From the NCBI GenBank assembly GCA_028707175.1, contig JAQTUV010000002.1:496001-560000 (forward strand): 64,000 bases of DNA. Direction: 5' to 3'. The notes under the pieces are model-generated. The model was not told where the DNA came from and did no database searches. It saw nothing but the letters and a program-made list of their open reading frames with translations. Position 1 is the first letter of the stretch, and the number at the start of each line of letters is the position of its first letter. Below are positions 1-12,000 of this stretch, in pieces. The translations under genes and the position numbers were made by a program. The DNA is from Sideroxydans sp. Its GTDB lineage: Bacteria > Pseudomonadota > Gammaproteobacteria > Burkholderiales > Gallionellaceae.

Positions 1-745
1 CATCATGAACGGTATGGCGTTGCACGGTGGTCTGTTGCCATTCGGTGGCACATTCCTGATGTTCTCTGAGTACGCACGTAATGCCTTGCGCATGTCCGCG
101 CTGATGAAACAACGCGTGATCTATGTATTCACCCATGACTCCATCGGTCTGGGCGAAGATGGTCCGACACACCAACCTGTTGAGCAAACCGCGACATTGC
201 GTTACATCCCGAACATGGAAACATGGCGTCCTTGCGACACCGTTGAATCTGCTGTGTCTTGGGTCGCTGCAGTTGAGCGTAAGGACGGTCCTTCCAGCTT
301 GATCTTCAGCCGTCAGAACCTGCAATTCCAAAAACGTGATGCAGCGCAGATCGCCAATATCCGTAAGGGTGGTTATGTGTTGTCCGAAGCAGCAGGTGGC
401 AAGGCTCAAGCGATCATCATCGCTACGGGTTCTGAAGTCGACTTGGCGATGAAGGCACAAGCGACCTTGGCAGCCGAGGGCGTGAACGTACGCGTGGTCT
501 CTATGCCTTGCACCAATGCATTCGATGCACAAGATCAAGCATACAAAGACAGCGTCCTGACAAAGGGTGTGAAGCGCGTTTCAGTTGAAGCGGGTGTGAC
601 CAGCGGTTGGTACAAATACGTTGGTTTGGATGGTGCAGTCATCGGTATGGATTGTTTCGGCGAATCTGCTCCAGCACCAGAGTTGTTCAAACATTTCGGT
701 TTCACGGTAGAGAACGTTGTGAAAACTGTTAAGAACGTGCTGTAA
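1..745 (+). CDS. tkt: Transketolase, C-terminal part (5' end outside window)
   Basis: Transketolase moves two-carbon ketol units between sugar phosphates with thiamine diphosphate; here it serves the regenerative phase of the Calvin cycle and the pentose phosphate pathway. The reading frame is already open at base 2 and the first in-frame ATG (base 5) is internal. Visible are the pyrimidine-binding domain segment ([19 protein letters not shown], then [19 protein letters not shown]) and the C-terminal transketolase domain ([17 protein letters not shown] ... VSMPC). About 245 of the usual 660 residues are present. It lies 40 bases before gap and probably heads or joins the gap-pgk-pyk-fba operon. 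Confidence 0.97.
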   Translation, partial: IMNGMALHGGLLPFGGTFLMFSEYARNALRMSALMKQRVIYVFTHDSIGLGEDGPTHQPVEQTATLRYIPNMETWRPCDTVESAVSWVAAVERKDGPSSLIFSRQNLQFQKRDAAQIANIRKGGYVLSEAAGGKAQAIIIATGSEVDLAMKAQATLAAEGVNVRVVSMPCTNAFDAQDQAYKDSVLTKGVKRVSVEAGVTSGWYKYVGLDGAVIGMDCFGESAPAPELFKHFGFTVENVVKTVKNVL

Positions 746-764
746 GACGCCACAGATTTTTTAA

Positions 765-1787
<1,023 letters not shown>

Positions 1788-1800
1788 TTCGCCTCGTTCA

Positions 1801-1819
1801 GGGCTGGCAATGCCAGCCC
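1801..1819 (+). terminator. Hairpin between gap and pgk
   Basis: An 8-bp GC-rich inverted repeat GGGCTGGC/GCCAGCCC with a 3-base loop is followed by TTTTCACTT. It could reduce read-through from gap into pgk or stabilise the gap 3' end. The U-run is short, so partial termination is an inference. Confidence 0.55.
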
Positions 1820-1845
1820 TTTTCACTTAGTTCAAAGGAAAAATC

Positions 1846-3042
1846 ATGTCCGTTATCAAAATGACCGATCTGGATCTGAAGGGCAAACGCGTCCTCATCC
1901 GCTCTGATCTGAATGTGCCCGTCAAAGACGGCAAAGTAACCTCCGATGCCCGTATCACCGCTTCTATGGCGACTATCAATGCTGCGCTGAAGGCTGGCGC
2001 AAAAGTGATGGTGACTTCCCACTTGGGTCGTCCAGAAGAAGGCGTCTACTCCGAAGAGAACTCTCTCAAGCCAGTGGCTGACACAATCGCCAACAAGTTG
2101 GGCAAACCAGTACGCCTGATCAAAGATTGGATCGACGGCGGCTTCCAAGTCGCTGAAGGCGAATTGGTTCTGCTGGAGAACTGCCGCTTCAACAAAGGCG
2201 AGAAGAAGAGCACCGACGAATTGGCCAAGAAATATGCCGCACTGTGCGACGTGTTCGTGATGGACGCTTTTGGTACGGCTCACCGTGCTGAAGCATCAAC
2301 ACACGGCGTAGCGAAGTTCGCACCCGTTGCCGCCGCAGGTATCTTGTTGACTGAAGAATTGGAAGCACTGACCAAGGCGTTGTTGAGCCCAGCACGCCCT
2401 ATGGTGGCTATCGTTGGTGGTTCCAAGGTCTCTACCAAGCTGACCGTATTGGAATCCTTGTCTGAGAAATGTGAACAGTTGGTGGTGGGTGGTGGTATTG
2501 CTAACACCTTCTTGAAAGCGACTGGTCACCCAGTAGGCAAGTCTCTGTGCGAGAACGATCTGGTGCCAACAGCACAAGCATTGATCGCCAAAATGACAGC
2601 ACGTGGCGCATCCATTCCCATCGCAACGGATGTGGTGATTGGTACAGCAGCCCCTTTCATCGCTGGCAATGAAAATACCCCTGCTATCTTGAAAGATGCT
2701 AAGGATGTTGCCGATGAAGACATGATCTTTGACATCGGTCCTAAGTCTGCACAAGAATTGGCTGACATCATCATGAAGGCAGGCACCGTGGTTTGGAACG
2801 GCCCAGTCGGCGTGTTCGAGTTCGACCAGTTCGGCGAAGGTACCAAGACCATCGCAATGGCGATTGCCAATACGAAAGCTTTCACCTTGGCAGGCGGCGG
2901 TGACACTATCGCTGCGATTCAGAAGTACGACATCTACGACAAGGTGTCTTACATCTCCACCGCTGGCGGTGCATTCCTAGAGTTCCTCGAAGGCAAGACA
3001 TTGCCAGCCGTGGCTATTCTCGAAGAGCGCGCTAAGGCTTAA
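1846..3042 (+). CDS. pgk: Phosphoglycerate kinase
   Basis: Phosphorylates 3-phosphoglycerate with ATP in the Calvin cycle and runs in reverse in glycolysis. The 398 residues match the family length. The N-terminal substrate-binding block [13 protein letters not shown] (about residues 19-31), the HLGRP motif near residue 62, the hinge region [10 protein letters not shown] and the C-terminal nucleotide loop [10 protein letters not shown] are all visible. A clear AAAGGA ribosome site lies 8 bases before the ATG. It follows gap after a hairpin and precedes pyk by 15 bases, so it is part of the same transcription unit. Confidence 0.97.
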   Translation: MSVIKMTDLDLKGKRVLIRSDLNVPVKDGKVTSDARITASMATINAALKAGAKVMVTSHLGRPEEGVYSEENSLKPVADTIANKLGKPVRLIKDWIDGGFQVAEGELVLLENCRFNKGEKKSTDELAKKYAALCDVFVMDAFGTAHRAEASTHGVAKFAPVAAAGILLTEELEALTKALLSPARPMVAIVGGSKVSTKLTVLESLSEKCEQLVVGGGIANTFLKATGHPVGKSLCENDLVPTAQALIAKMTARGASIPIATDVVIGTAAPFIAGNENTPAILKDAKDVADEDMIFDIGPKSAQELADIIMKAGTVVWNGPVGVFEFDQFGEGTKTIAMAIANTKAFTLAGGGDTIAAIQKYDIYDKVSYISTAGGAFLEFLEGKTLPAVAILEERAKA

Positions 3043-3057
3043 TTACCTAGGAATCAC

Positions 3058-4497
3058 ATGCTGCGTAGAACAAAAATAGTTGCAACGCTGGGCCCTGCTT
3101 CCAGCGATCAAAAAGTCCTTGAGGCAATGATCCGCGCCGGAGTCGATCTGGTGCGGATGAATTTCTCTCATGGTTCCGCGCAAGATCACATGAAGCGTGC
3201 GGACACTGTGCGCGCGGCGGCAGCAGCAGTAGGCCGTACCGTGGGTATCTTGGCTGACCTGCAAGGACCGAAGATCCGTGTGCGTAAGTTTCAGAACGAC
3301 AAGATCGTTCTGAACAAAGGCGACGCCTTCATCTTGGATGCATCACTGGATGGATTGGGCAACCAAGAGCGCGTAGGGTTGGATTACAAAGAACTGCCAA
3401 ACGATGTGGAAGTGGGCACCGTTTTGTTGTTGAACGACGGCTTGCTGGAATTCCACGTCACTGGTGTCAAAGGCCCAGAAGTTCATTGCGTGGTTGTACG
3501 TGGCGGTGTGTTGTCCAACAACAAGGGTATCAATCGCAAGGGTGGTGGATTGACGGCACCTGCGTTGACTGAAAAAGACAAAGAAGACATCAAGACAGCT
3601 GCGCTGATCAAGGCGGACTATTTGGCTGTGTCTTTCCCACGTTGTGCGGATGACATGAAACTGGCTCGTACACTGATGCATGCGGCGGGCGGTAAGGCAA
3701 TGTTGTTGGCCAAGATCGAACGCGCGGAAGCGATTCCTGTTCTGGCCGACATCATCGATGCCTCCGATGCCATCATGGTGGCGCGTGGCGACTTGAGCGT
3801 GGAAGTTGGCGATGCGGCCGTTCCCGGCCTGCAGAAGAAGATGATCAAGATGGCACGTGAGCGTAACAAGCTCGCCATTACAGCGACTCAGATGATGGAG
3901 TCCATGATTACCGCACCGATCCCGACACGTGCTGAAGTTTCTGACGTGGCGAACGCCGTGTTGGATGGCACGGATGCCGTGATGTTGTCGGCAGAGACTG
4001 CGGTGGGCGACTATCCAGTCGAAACCATCGAAGCGATGGCACGTATCTGTCTCAGTGCAGAGCGTGAAGCAGAACATCATGCAGTTGATCGTCGTACCGT
4101 CTCGCAAAAGTTCACGCGTATCGATCAATCTATCGCGATGTCGGCGTTGTACGCTGCGTCTCATTTCAAAGTGAAAGCCATCGTGGCCTTGACTCAATCG
4201 GGTTCCACACCGTTGTGGATGTCTCGTATGAGCGCAGGGGTGCCGATCTTCGCTTTGACGCCTGTGCAAGAGACCTTGACCAAGGTCACCTTGTTTAGTG
4301 GCGTGCATCCAGTCGTATTTCATTCAACAGCGAAAGATCAATCTCAAGAAATGCTCAATGCTGAGCAAACTTTGCTTGATAAAGGCTGGGTAGAAGATGG
4401 CGACATGATCGTGATCACAGTTGGTGAAGCTGTCGGTAAAGCGGGCCATACCAACACATTGAAGATCGTGCGAGTGGGCGATCACCGTAAGGCCTAA
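3058..4497 (+). CDS. pyk: Pyruvate kinase
   Basis: Converts phosphoenolpyruvate and ADP to pyruvate and ATP. The 479-residue protein has the N-terminal TKIVATLGPASS signature, substrate residues in RMNFSHGS, the catalytic Lys/Glu block LLAKIERAEAIP and the Mg2+/K+ site MVARGDLSVEVG near residue 245, followed by the TATQMMESMI segment and the C-terminal effector domain. Only 15 bases separate it from pgk. Pyruvate kinase next to gap/pgk/fba, together with phosphoenolpyruvate synthase at the window's end, gives the cell both directions at the PEP/pyruvate node. Confidence 0.96.
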   Translation: MLRRTKIVATLGPASSDQKVLEAMIRAGVDLVRMNFSHGSAQDHMKRADTVRAAAAAVGRTVGILADLQGPKIRVRKFQNDKIVLNKGDAFILDASLDGLGNQERVGLDYKELPNDVEVGTVLLLNDGLLEFHVTGVKGPEVHCVVVRGGVLSNNKGINRKGGGLTAPALTEKDKEDIKTAALIKADYLAVSFPRCADDMKLARTLMHAAGGKAMLLAKIERAEAIPVLADIIDASDAIMVARGDLSVEVGDAAVPGLQKKMIKMARERNKLAITATQMMESMITAPIPTRAEVSDVANAVLDGTDAVMLSAETAVGDYPVETIEAMARICLSAEREAEHHAVDRRTVSQKFTRIDQSIAMSALYAASHFKVKAIVALTQSGSTPLWMSRMSAGVPIFALTPVQETLTKVTLFSGVHPVVFHSTAKDQSQEMLNAEQTLLDKGWVEDGDMIVITVGEAVGKAGHTNTLKIVRVGDHRKA

Positions 4498-4574
4498 GTG
4501 GTTGAGCGGGACATAGATAGAAACTAAACTGCATCACCGAAACGATTCGTAATTTATTTTAATCAGGAGGAAAT

Positions 4575-5639
4575 ATGGCACTCGTATCCCTACGTCAACT
4601 TCTCGATCACGCTGCTGAGCATAGCTATGGCTTGCCAGCGTTCAACGTGAATAACTTGGAACAAGTCAAAGCGATCATGGAAGCGGCTGATCAATGCAAC
4701 AGCCCAGTGATCATGCAAGGTTCTGCAGGCGCACGTAAGTACGCTGGTGAGCCATTCTTGCGTCACCTCATCGAAGCAGCTGTTGAAATGTATCCACATA
4801 TTCCAGTCGTTATGCACCAAGACCACGGCGCATCTGAAGGCGTATGTATCAACGCGATCCGTTCTGGTTTCTCCAGCGTGATGATGGACGGTTCTTTGAT
4901 GACTGACGGTAAGACACCTTCATCATTCGAGTACAACGTCAACGTATCCCGTAGTGTCGTGAACATGTCCCACGCAGTCGGCGTTTCCGTCGAAGGCGAA
5001 TTGGGCTGCTTGGGTTCTTTGGAATCCGGCCACGGCGAGAAGGAAGACGGCCACGGCGCTGAAGGCGTATTGAGCCACGACCAACTGTTGACCGACCCAG
5101 ATGAAGCTGCTGAATTCGTGAAGCTGACACAAGTTGACGCATTGGCAATCGCGATTGGTACTTCGCACGGCGCGTACAAGTTCACCAAGCCGCCCACAGG
5201 CGACACCTTGGCGATCAGCCGCATCAAAGAGATCCACGCACGTATCCCTAACACCCACCTCGTGATGCACGGTTCGTCTTCCGTTCCTCAAGAGTGGCTG
5301 AAGATCATCAACGAATTCGGCGGCCAAATGCCACAGACTTACGGCGTTCCAGTCGAAGAGATCGTTGAAGGTATCAAGCACGGTGTACGTAAAGTGAACA
5401 TCGACACTGACTTGCGCATGGCATCTACTGGCGCGACACGTCGCTACTTGGCGCAGAATCCAAAGGACTTCGACCCACGTAAGTTCTTGGCTGAAACCAC
5501 CAAAGCAATGAAGCAGATCTGCGTATTGCGTTACGAAGCATTCGGCGCAGCAGGTCAAGCTAGCAAGATCAAACCAATCTCTCTGGAAGCGATGGCTAAC
5601 CGCTACGCTAAAGGCGAATTGAACGCGATCGTTAAGTAA
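4575..5639 (+). CDS. fba: Fructose-bisphosphate aldolase, class II (Calvin cycle subtype)
   Basis: Zinc-dependent aldolase joining dihydroxyacetone phosphate to glyceraldehyde 3-phosphate (or erythrose 4-phosphate). The 354 residues contain the metal motif MHQDHGAS near residue 80, EGELGCLGS near residue 140, a second metal histidine region GTSHGAYKF and the LVMHGSSS phosphate loop. Length and motif spacing match the CbbA-type class II enzymes of autotrophic proteobacteria. An AGGAGG ribosome site lies 7 bases before the ATG. It is the last gene of the run and is followed by a strong terminator. Confidence 0.96.
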   Translation: MALVSLRQLLDHAAEHSYGLPAFNVNNLEQVKAIMEAADQCNSPVIMQGSAGARKYAGEPFLRHLIEAAVEMYPHIPVVMHQDHGASEGVCINAIRSGFSSVMMDGSLMTDGKTPSSFEYNVNVSRSVVNMSHAVGVSVEGELGCLGSLESGHGEKEDGHGAEGVLSHDQLLTDPDEAAEFVKLTQVDALAIAIGTSHGAYKFTKPPTGDTLAISRIKEIHARIPNTHLVMHGSSSVPQEWLKIINEFGGQMPQTYGVPVEEIVEGIKHGVRKVNIDTDLRMASTGATRRYLAQNPKDFDPRKFLAETTKAMKQICVLRYEAFGAAGQASKIKPISLEAMANRYAKGELNAIVK

Positions 5640-5656
5640 GAAAAGACGTCCGCATC

Positions 5657-5690
5657 AAACAAAAAGCGACCTTCGGGTCGCTTTTTGTTT
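5657..5690. terminator. Bidirectional rho-independent terminator
   Basis: The near-perfect inverted repeat AAACAAAAAGCGACC-TTCG-GGTCGCTTTTTGTTT has a stable UUCG tetraloop, with A-tracts on the left and T-tracts on the right. It can end transcription of fba on the plus strand and of the converging yajD gene on the minus strand. Confidence 0.93.
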
Positions 5691-5716
5691 GTGGGATAGC
5701 GGCATTGAGAAGAGTT

Positions 5717-6088
5717 TCAATCGTGGTCTTTCTTGAGCAAAGACTTTAGATCAGCAAAGGGATTGTGTGTGGCGAGGGTCTGCTTAGCCTTGGTTCTATC
5801 ACGAACGGTTTCATCCAAGATGCGCGCATGTTCGTTGTCATGACAGTACAGGCATAGCAACTCCCAGTTGCTTCCGTCAGGTGGATTATTATCGTGGTTT
5901 GAATCTTTATGGTGCACGGTCAATTCGCGTAGTCGAGCGCCAGAGAATTCGCGACCACAGCGGCCACATATCCATGGAAACAATTTGAGCGCCCGCTCGC
6001 GGTAGCCAGCTTCGCGCGTCTCACGTTGTTGTCGTGCTTCGGCAACGATACGGTCGAGTCGTGCATTGTCGGGAGTGGTCTTTTTCAT
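5717..6088 (-). CDS. yajD: HNH nuclease family protein, YajD type
   Basis: Small HNH-fold protein. A zinc-binding CGRCGREF motif is followed by ELTVHHKDSNHDNNPPDGSN and ELLCLYCHDNEH, giving the two CxxC pairs and the His-Asn-His core. The ending NPFADLKSLLKK is the conserved YajD tail. The ATG at 6088 was chosen because family members start near this point; an upstream TTG at 6109 would add seven residues. The biological role of YajD proteins is not established; they are widespread single genes rather than restriction enzymes. It converges with fba and shares its terminator. Confidence 0.85.
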   Translation of the reverse strand: MKKTTPDNARLDRIVAEARQQRETREAGYRERALKLFPWICGRCGREFSGARLRELTVHHKDSNHDNNPPDGSNWELLCLYCHDNEHARILDETVRDRTKAKQTLATHNPFADLKSLLKKDHD

Positions 6089-6186
6089 CGCATCACGCCA
6101 AGAGGTCAAAGTGGCGTCACTATATCAGCGAGGTGCATCAGGCAAAAATCTTAGGCAAGTAAGCGCCTAGACAGGGATAATCGCGT

Positions 6187-7605
6187 ATGACAAAAAATAC
6201 CCCCCCTACTCCTCCATCCGAAACAGGCCGCTCGTTCAAAGAATTGCCGCTGTCGCCAGCAATGTTGGCGATATTGGATCAGCTCGAATATCGCACGATG
6301 ACGCCCATTCAAGCGGCGAGCCTGCCCATCACGCTTGCAGGCAAAGACCTTATCGCACAAGCCAAGACTGGTAGCGGTAAGACAGCGGCGTTCTCTTTGC
6401 CACTGCTCACCAAACTCAACCCACGACGCTTTGCGGTGCAGGCGATGGTGTTATGCCCTACGCGCGAATTGGCTGACCAAGTCACACAAGAGTTGCGTCG
6501 TTTGGCGCGCTTTGCCGACAACATCAAGATATTGTCGCTGTGCGGTGGCGCCACCATGCGTCCACAGCGCGAGAGTCTGGAGCACGGCGCGCACATCGTC
6601 GTTGGCACACCGGGACGTATCATGGACCATCTGGAGCGTGGCAGCTTGAATCTGGAAGCGCTCGATACCTTGGTGCTGGATGAGGCGGACCGTATGTTGG
6701 ACATGGGCTTCTACGATGACATCTCATTTGTCATCAAACGCTGTCCAGCGCAACGTCAGACCATGTTGTTCTCGGCGACTTATCCCGAAGGCATTGCAGG
6801 GTTGGCGAAGAAATTCATGCGAGAGTCGCAGCAGATCACACTGGAAGAGAAGCACGAGGCCAGCAAGATCCGCCAACGTTTTTATGAAGTGAGCGAGGGT
6901 GAGCGCCTGCAAACGGTAGCGACCTTGCTTAAACATTTCCGCCCTGTCAGCACGTTGGCTTTTTGTAATACCAAACAACAATGCCGCGACCTGTTGGATG
7001 TGTTGCAATCGCACGGCATCAAAGCGCTGACCTTGAATGGTGATCTGGAGCAACGCGAGCGCGATCAGGTGCTCATCCAGTTCGCTAATCGTAGTTGTTC
7101 CGTATTAGTCGCCACCGATGTGGCCGCGCGTGGTTTGGATATCGCGCAACTGGAAGCCGTCATCAACGTGGATGTCACGCCTGACCCCGAGATTCATATC
7201 CACCGTATCGGACGTACAGGCCGTGCAGACGAAGACGGTTGGGCCTTCAGTATCTGCACGCCCGCCGACATGTATCGTGTTGATTGCATCGCCAAAATGA
7301 TGGGTAGCGAACCCGAGTGGCATCTAGTGGAAGAACTAAAGACCACCAACGATGCGCGTTTGGTTCCCCCTATGGTGACCTTGCAAATCCTAGGTGGCCG
7401 TAAAGAAAAGATCCGCCCCGGGGACGTGTTGGGCGCGCTCACTGGGGAAGCGGGTTTCACGCGTGAGCAAGTAGGTAAGATTACCGTGACCGATATGTCC
7501 ACCTACGTTGCCGTGGTACGTAGCATCGCGCGAGAAGCCGTAAAGAGACTATCGGCAGGTAAAGTGAAAGGTAAGACGGTGAAGGTCAGATCACTGGAGG
7601 ATTGA
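6187..7605 (+). CDS. dbpA: ATP-dependent RNA helicase DbpA (DEAD box)
   Basis: DEAD-box helicase acting in maturation of the large ribosomal subunit through 23S rRNA hairpin 92. In order, the 472 residues show the Q motif region, Walker A AKTGSGKT (about residue 58), PTRELA, VLDEADRML, SAT in LFSATYP, and motif VI HRIGRTGR. They are followed by a C-terminal RNA-binding domain of about 70 residues beginning near VTLQILGGRKEKIRPGD, which distinguishes DbpA from other DEAD-box proteins. Its last 20 bases overlap the 3' end of the converging metallopeptidase gene. Confidence 0.94.
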   Translation: MTKNTPPTPPSETGRSFKELPLSPAMLAILDQLEYRTMTPIQAASLPITLAGKDLIAQAKTGSGKTAAFSLPLLTKLNPRRFAVQAMVLCPTRELADQVTQELRRLARFADNIKILSLCGGATMRPQRESLEHGAHIVVGTPGRIMDHLERGSLNLEALDTLVLDEADRMLDMGFYDDISFVIKRCPAQRQTMLFSATYPEGIAGLAKKFMRESQQITLEEKHEASKIRQRFYEVSEGERLQTVATLLKHFRPVSTLAFCNTKQQCRDLLDVLQSHGIKALTLNGDLEQRERDQVLIQFANRSCSVLVATDVAARGLDIAQLEAVINVDVTPDPEIHIHRIGRTGRADEDGWAFSICTPADMYRVDCIAKMMGSEPEWHLVEELKTTNDARLVPPMVTLQILGGRKEKIRPGDVLGALTGEAGFTREQVGKITVTDMSTYVAVVRSIAREAVKRLSAGKVKGKTVKVRSLED

Positions 7606-8134
7606 TTCCTTCGGTAGCTGACCACAGCGGTACGCCACCCGCATCCAAATAAGTCAGATAAGCGCGCAGCTCGAATTCGAGTTGCGCGTATTCAGGCTCC
7701 ATATGCCGACACAACTGATAGAAGGCTTTGTTGTGTTCGCGCTCCTTTAAGTGTGCCAGCTCGTGCACTACGATCATTCGCAGGAAAGCTTCCGGCATCT
7801 CTTTGAAGAGAGAAGCCACGCGGAGTTCGCGTTTAGCTTTGAGTTTGCCTCCTTGAACGCGGGAGATCGTAGTGTGCGTACCCAGAGCATTGCGCAAAGT
7901 TTGGAGCTTGCTGTCAAACTCAATACGGCTTAGCGATTGAGTGTTGCGCAGGTGTTGATTTTTAAGGGCCGATACAAACTCGTACAAAGCCCCGTCAGTT
8001 CGAACTTTGTGGGCGAGCGGGTATCTTGATTTAAGAAGCGCGCCGAACGTGCCTTGCTGGATAGCTTGATTAACTTGGGCGACCAGCGAAGGCGAATAAC
8101 CGGCTAGATAATTGGGGCGAGGCTTCGACAGCAA
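7586..8134 (-). CDS. M48-type/DUF45 (YgjP-like) zinc metallopeptidase
   Basis: The 182-residue cytoplasmic protein has the zincin motif VVHELAHLKEREHNKAFY: HELAH supplies two zinc histidines and the catalytic glutamate, and the following E/H residues form the third-ligand region. It is followed by CRHMEPEYAQLEFELR. The conserved SRVQGGKLKAKRELRVASLF block marks the YgjP-like group, whose substrates are not known. The start codon is TTG (8134), three bases after the stop of the upstream winged-helix gene, so the two are probably cotranscribed and translationally coupled. No Shine-Dalgarno sequence is visible. Confidence 0.82.
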   Translation of the reverse strand: MLSKPRPNYLAGYSPSLVAQVNQAIQQGTFGALLKSRYPLAHKVRTDGALYEFVSALKNQHLRNTQSLSRIEFDSKLQTLRNALGTHTTISRVQGGKLKAKRELRVASLFKEMPEAFLRMIVVHELAHLKEREHNKAFYQLCRHMEPEYAQLEFELRAYLTYLDAGGVPLWSATEGINPPVI

Positions 8135-8137
8135 CAG

Positions 8138-8395
8138 TTACGATAACTTTAACTGGGATTTTGACTTACGACCTGGAGCAGCAGGAGGGATAAAACCAGC
8201 CAAGCGGCATTTGATGCCCTCGATCTTTTTACCCTTGCTGTCAAATCGAGTGGAGTGGCACATCATGATCTCACCCTTAGCAGCCAACTCAGTAAGTTGA
8301 GTGCGCACGTTGTTCAACGAAAGACCCACACCCTCCGCAATCTCTGAATCGAGCCGCTCACCGTGAGTCTTTAAGAATTGTAGGATCTCTTTCAT
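8138..8395 (-). CDS. Small winged-helix DNA-binding protein
   Basis: The 85-residue basic protein has an N-terminal winged-helix pattern: helix EILQFLKTHG, helix SEIAEGVGLS, recognition helix NNVRTQLTELAAKGEI, then a beta-wing with FDSKGKKIEGIKCRLAG. The pattern is that of small MarR/ArsR-like or phage-type HTH proteins. It lies immediately upstream of the YgjP-like peptidase gene. It may autoregulate the pair, which is an inference; no effector domain is present. Confidence 0.7.
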   Translation of the reverse strand: MKEILQFLKTHGERLDSEIAEGVGLSLNNVRTQLTELAAKGEIMMCHSTRFDSKGKKIEGIKCRLAGFIPPAAPGRKSKSQLKLS

Positions 8396-8584
8396 TTTTA
8401 GGTACCGACCGAGGTTATATAGGTCGCCAATGTACAGGTTCGGAACGACATGGACAATGGTTGCATGTCTAAATGCATGAGTTCAGCAAAAAATTAACTG
8501 CAGATGAAAGTAAGCAACTAGGCTAGAACTAGCACATGAAAAAAAGGGTAAAGGTCATGGAACCCCAGACTCAAAGACATCAAA

Positions 8585-9001
8585 TTACCAATCAGGATGA
8601 CCATCCCACACTTTTTTTCCGTTTTCACTAATAGAAAGAAAACCGTCATTAGCCTGAGTTTTATTAGCGACAGGTGTAGCGGTTAGTGTGTAGGTCTGAG
8701 CAGTACCGCTGATTGCTAGATTATATTTTTGATCTTTAGTTTGTCCGGATGTGCGGCCTAACCCGCCTGTGCTCATTCCATTGTAATCAGCGGTTACGCT
8801 GGTGGTGTAGGCATTTGAGTTGAGATAAATCTTTTCTTGAATGCTCGCCAAATCTAATAACTCAGTTTGCGCAGCAGCACGTGATCCGCGTATTGTGGAG
8901 CTGTTGTAACTGGGTATAGCAATCGCAGCAAGAATGCCAACGATAACCATGGCGACTAGCAACTCAATTAAGCTAAATCCGTTGATACGATGTGACTTCA
9001 T
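8585..9001 (-). CDS. pilE: Type IV pilin-like protein, PilE type
   Basis: Type IV minor pilin/pseudopilin. From the chosen ATG (9001, preceded by AGAGG) the leader MKSHRING is followed by the prepilin peptidase site G|FSLIELLVAMVIVGILAAI. Glu5 of the mature protein and the hydrophobic helix are typical. The 138-residue product has the short globular domain of PilE/ComP-like proteins (QYNLAISGTAQTYTLTATP). An upstream in-frame start at 9049 lacks a ribosome site and would spoil the leader. It is the last gene of the fimT-pilVWXY1E operon, the usual order in beta- and gammaproteobacteria. Confidence 0.88.
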   Translation of the reverse strand: MKSHRINGFSLIELLVAMVIVGILAAIAIPSYNSSTIRGSRAAAQTELLDLASIQEKIYLNSNAYTTSVTADYNGMSTGGLGRTSGQTKDQKYNLAISGTAQTYTLTATPVANKTQANDGFLSISENGKKVWDGHPDW

Positions 9002-9060
9002 GTTGACCTCTTCAAATGGGGATGAAAGGGCATGCCATTGATGGCACACCCTCAGTTGGT

Positions 9061-12000
9061 TTAATCTCTAATCAGCTCATGCCAAGAAACGCGACCCGTA
9101 CGTGATTGCAATCCACGTTCATCACCGCCGGTTTTAACATTACCGCCCGCATTAGCGATAACTTCGGTTGTGGTCGTTCCATCACCCAATTCAGTGACAA
9201 TGGTAACGGTTCCATCATCGTTGGCTGTTTTTGTGATGCGATAAATCAGTGTGTCGCCGCAAGTGCTTGTAATGACAGTAACGTTAGCACTTGGTTGTGT
9301 CGTAACCGTGGTTCCATTACCGCATGCACCACCGAGAGAGCCCAGCTTGGGATCTGTTGAGCCAGCTGCAGGTGTTCTATTGGCTGAGCTGGGTGTTACA
9401 GCAATGTCCTCAGGAACGTCCTTCTTCCATCCAGACCCATCCATCAACAATGTAGTGTTCCAAGCCAAATTATCCCTATTTTGTTGATCCCACCTGCCTG
9501 TGTCACCGTAGCACATCGCATTGGGATGGTGCCAATAGACAATGTATTCAGCTAGCACATTGGAGTAATAGCCTGATTTAACACGCCAACCATATTCAGG
9601 GCGCCCCGACACATTTTCTTCAATGGCGGTTTGTGGCGTAGAGGCCTTGATAAGCTGAACCGTTAAGGCGCCGTTGTGACGGGCACCCTCAGTACGACTA
9701 TCCGTGCCAGGACCATTCGTGCCATTTGCCGGAGGAATAACTGCTTGGTAAAGGTCGGCCTTCCCATTATTGTTGCTGTCATCCCATACGCATTGAGGCT
9801 GGGTGGGATGTAATCCAACACGCAAATCAGCCGTGTCGCCACCCCACCAGTCTTTTACTGTGAATGCATTAACGGGCATATTGACCGCTAAGCTGCCTAT
9901 ATTGGAGCGGGTATAGGTCGTTACTGTGCTGATGTCCAAATTGGCACTGGTTTGATAATTTTTTAGAGAAACATAACCGTTTCCAGAGGCTGGATCATAA
10001 GTGTTGTTACCAATATGAAGGCTAACGGCTGGGTTGAGGTACTGATTCATGATCAGTACTTTAAATTGCGTTGAGGTACTTGGTATATGTAACGACAGGT
10101 TGTATTTTGTTTCGCTGGCATTGAGCATGTTCAAACCAGTTTTATCGAATTTATCGTCGTATTGGTGTGTGTGTGTATCGTAATTACAGCTTGTACTGGA
10201 ATCAACTCCACCAGCAGAACCCGTTCCGCCGGTTAAGTTGGTTTTACTAAAGTTAAAATTATTAGCCCCAGTTGAACTTACAGATAACGTCGCATTGTAA
10301 GTAGTACCAAAATTGATTGCAGTGATTGTAACAATTGCACCATTTCGAGCTGCTGTGTAAGTAGTTGAGCCAGCTAGCTGATCAACAACCCATTGAGCCA
10401 TATTGTTTTTGTTTAAATTTCCTGGATCCCCGTTTACAACGCTTGTGCCGCCGATAGTAATGGTCAAATTGCTTGGATTTTTAGAGTTGTTATATGTGAA
10501 TTCAATCGTTCCACTAGCTTTGCCAGAAGTGCTTGTCGTATTACAAGCATCAACCAAGAAATTATCTACGTCAAAGTGACCACCTGCCACCCCGCGCTCA
10601 GTGGTTTGAGGAGGAAAAATCACGTTAGGGTTTTGGTTAAATAAGGTGGTATTAAGTGTTTGCAATTGCACCAAAATGGGTTGTGATTGAACACCTGACG
10701 ATAGCCACTTGCCAACAGGGATGCCATCCGTAGTTAGGATCGGATCTCCAATGGCTTTTCCCGTAGGAATTGAATCCGTTGTGATGTATTTAATACGGTC
10801 TGCGTCGTTCAATAGTAAGTTTCCATCCATGTCCAAAAATGGAATATTCTTGCTGCCACCAGTCAGATAATCCAACTCCATTAACCAATTCTCACCAGTG
10901 AGAACGGTTGTGGTGTTTGGGATAGCATGAGTGACGGTTGAATTAAAAGAGTTGAAATAAAAGCGACCGCTTTCAGTAAATGACCCCTCGCCCAGCACTT
11001 TCTCACCTGCGGGTAAGGCAACCTGCCATCCTTTATGGTTGTTCCAATTAATGGCGTTGGCGGTAACGCGACGGACGCGAGATGCCCCGTAAACACGCTC
11101 AGTAAGCGTTTGTGTAAGTAGTGTTTTACTGCCGGGAGAGGGCGCGCCGTCCCAGATGCCATAGGCATAGTGCACAGTGCTGTCTGTCATATCGGCAGCT
11201 TTTAAGATTGCACCCGTGCCGAAACTGACCATGTAGCCACCATTAGGGTGTAATGCGACGCTCGGTGTCGTTGTGATGGGTTGTGCGGGTGAGGTGACCA
11301 GTAATGCAGACGCACTCCATGAAGAGGTCGTTGTGTTAGAAAGGTCAAATTTCCACATAGTGCCGTTCAAGTCGCCACCGTACACAGTTTCAATGGCGCC
11401 ATCGCCATCGGTATCGACTGCATTGACCGCAAAAATACCGTTTGGACTAGTTGATGAACCACTGGTGCCAGCTTTGATGGACTTGATGATCTGCCCGTTC
11501 GACACGTTAATAACGTACAAGTAGGCTTGATAGTCACCGGCAGTATTGTTGTTATAGCCATTGCCAATAATTACAACATCCGGAGTTGCTGCTCCATTAT
11601 GGACTTTAGCAAGTAGCGGCGTGCCATAGGTATAACCCAAATTTTTATAGTTTTCGGTAGTAGAGGCCACTGCTGCATAGTTAACTGTATTATTGCCACC
11701 GTCAATTTCCCAAAGGATTTTGGAGGCGAGATCGGTTTCGTTAGCCGCAGTAAGTGTTGTGATATCTAGAGCGTAAAGCCCTTTTCCTCCAGCACCTAAA
11801 CCGCCAACTAGCACACGTTTAGTTGCTGAAGAGATAGTTACATTCGCAATGTTGATCTGACCATCTACAAAATAATCGTGGGTGTAAGGGTTCGCTGCCA
11901 AGGTATTAAGCTTGGGAATGAGCATAGATGGTACGTAAGCCCAGCGCTCACTCCCGATTCCTGTGCCAGAAACAGCAGCGTTAATGGCATGTAGCATCCC

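Noticed and set aside
3343..4323. A 326-codon open frame antisense to pyk
   Set aside because: Composition (very rich in His, Arg and Cys) is typical of the reverse frame of a conserved gene.
5717..6088. HNH nuclease as a homing or defence endonuclease
   Set aside because: It matches the conserved single-copy YajD pattern and no defence genes are near.
7586..8395. Winged-helix plus metallopeptidase pair as an ImmA/IrrE-type or toxin-antitoxin module
   Set aside because: The peptidase is the widespread YgjP/DUF45 type, not COG2856, and the HTH protein is not Xre-like.
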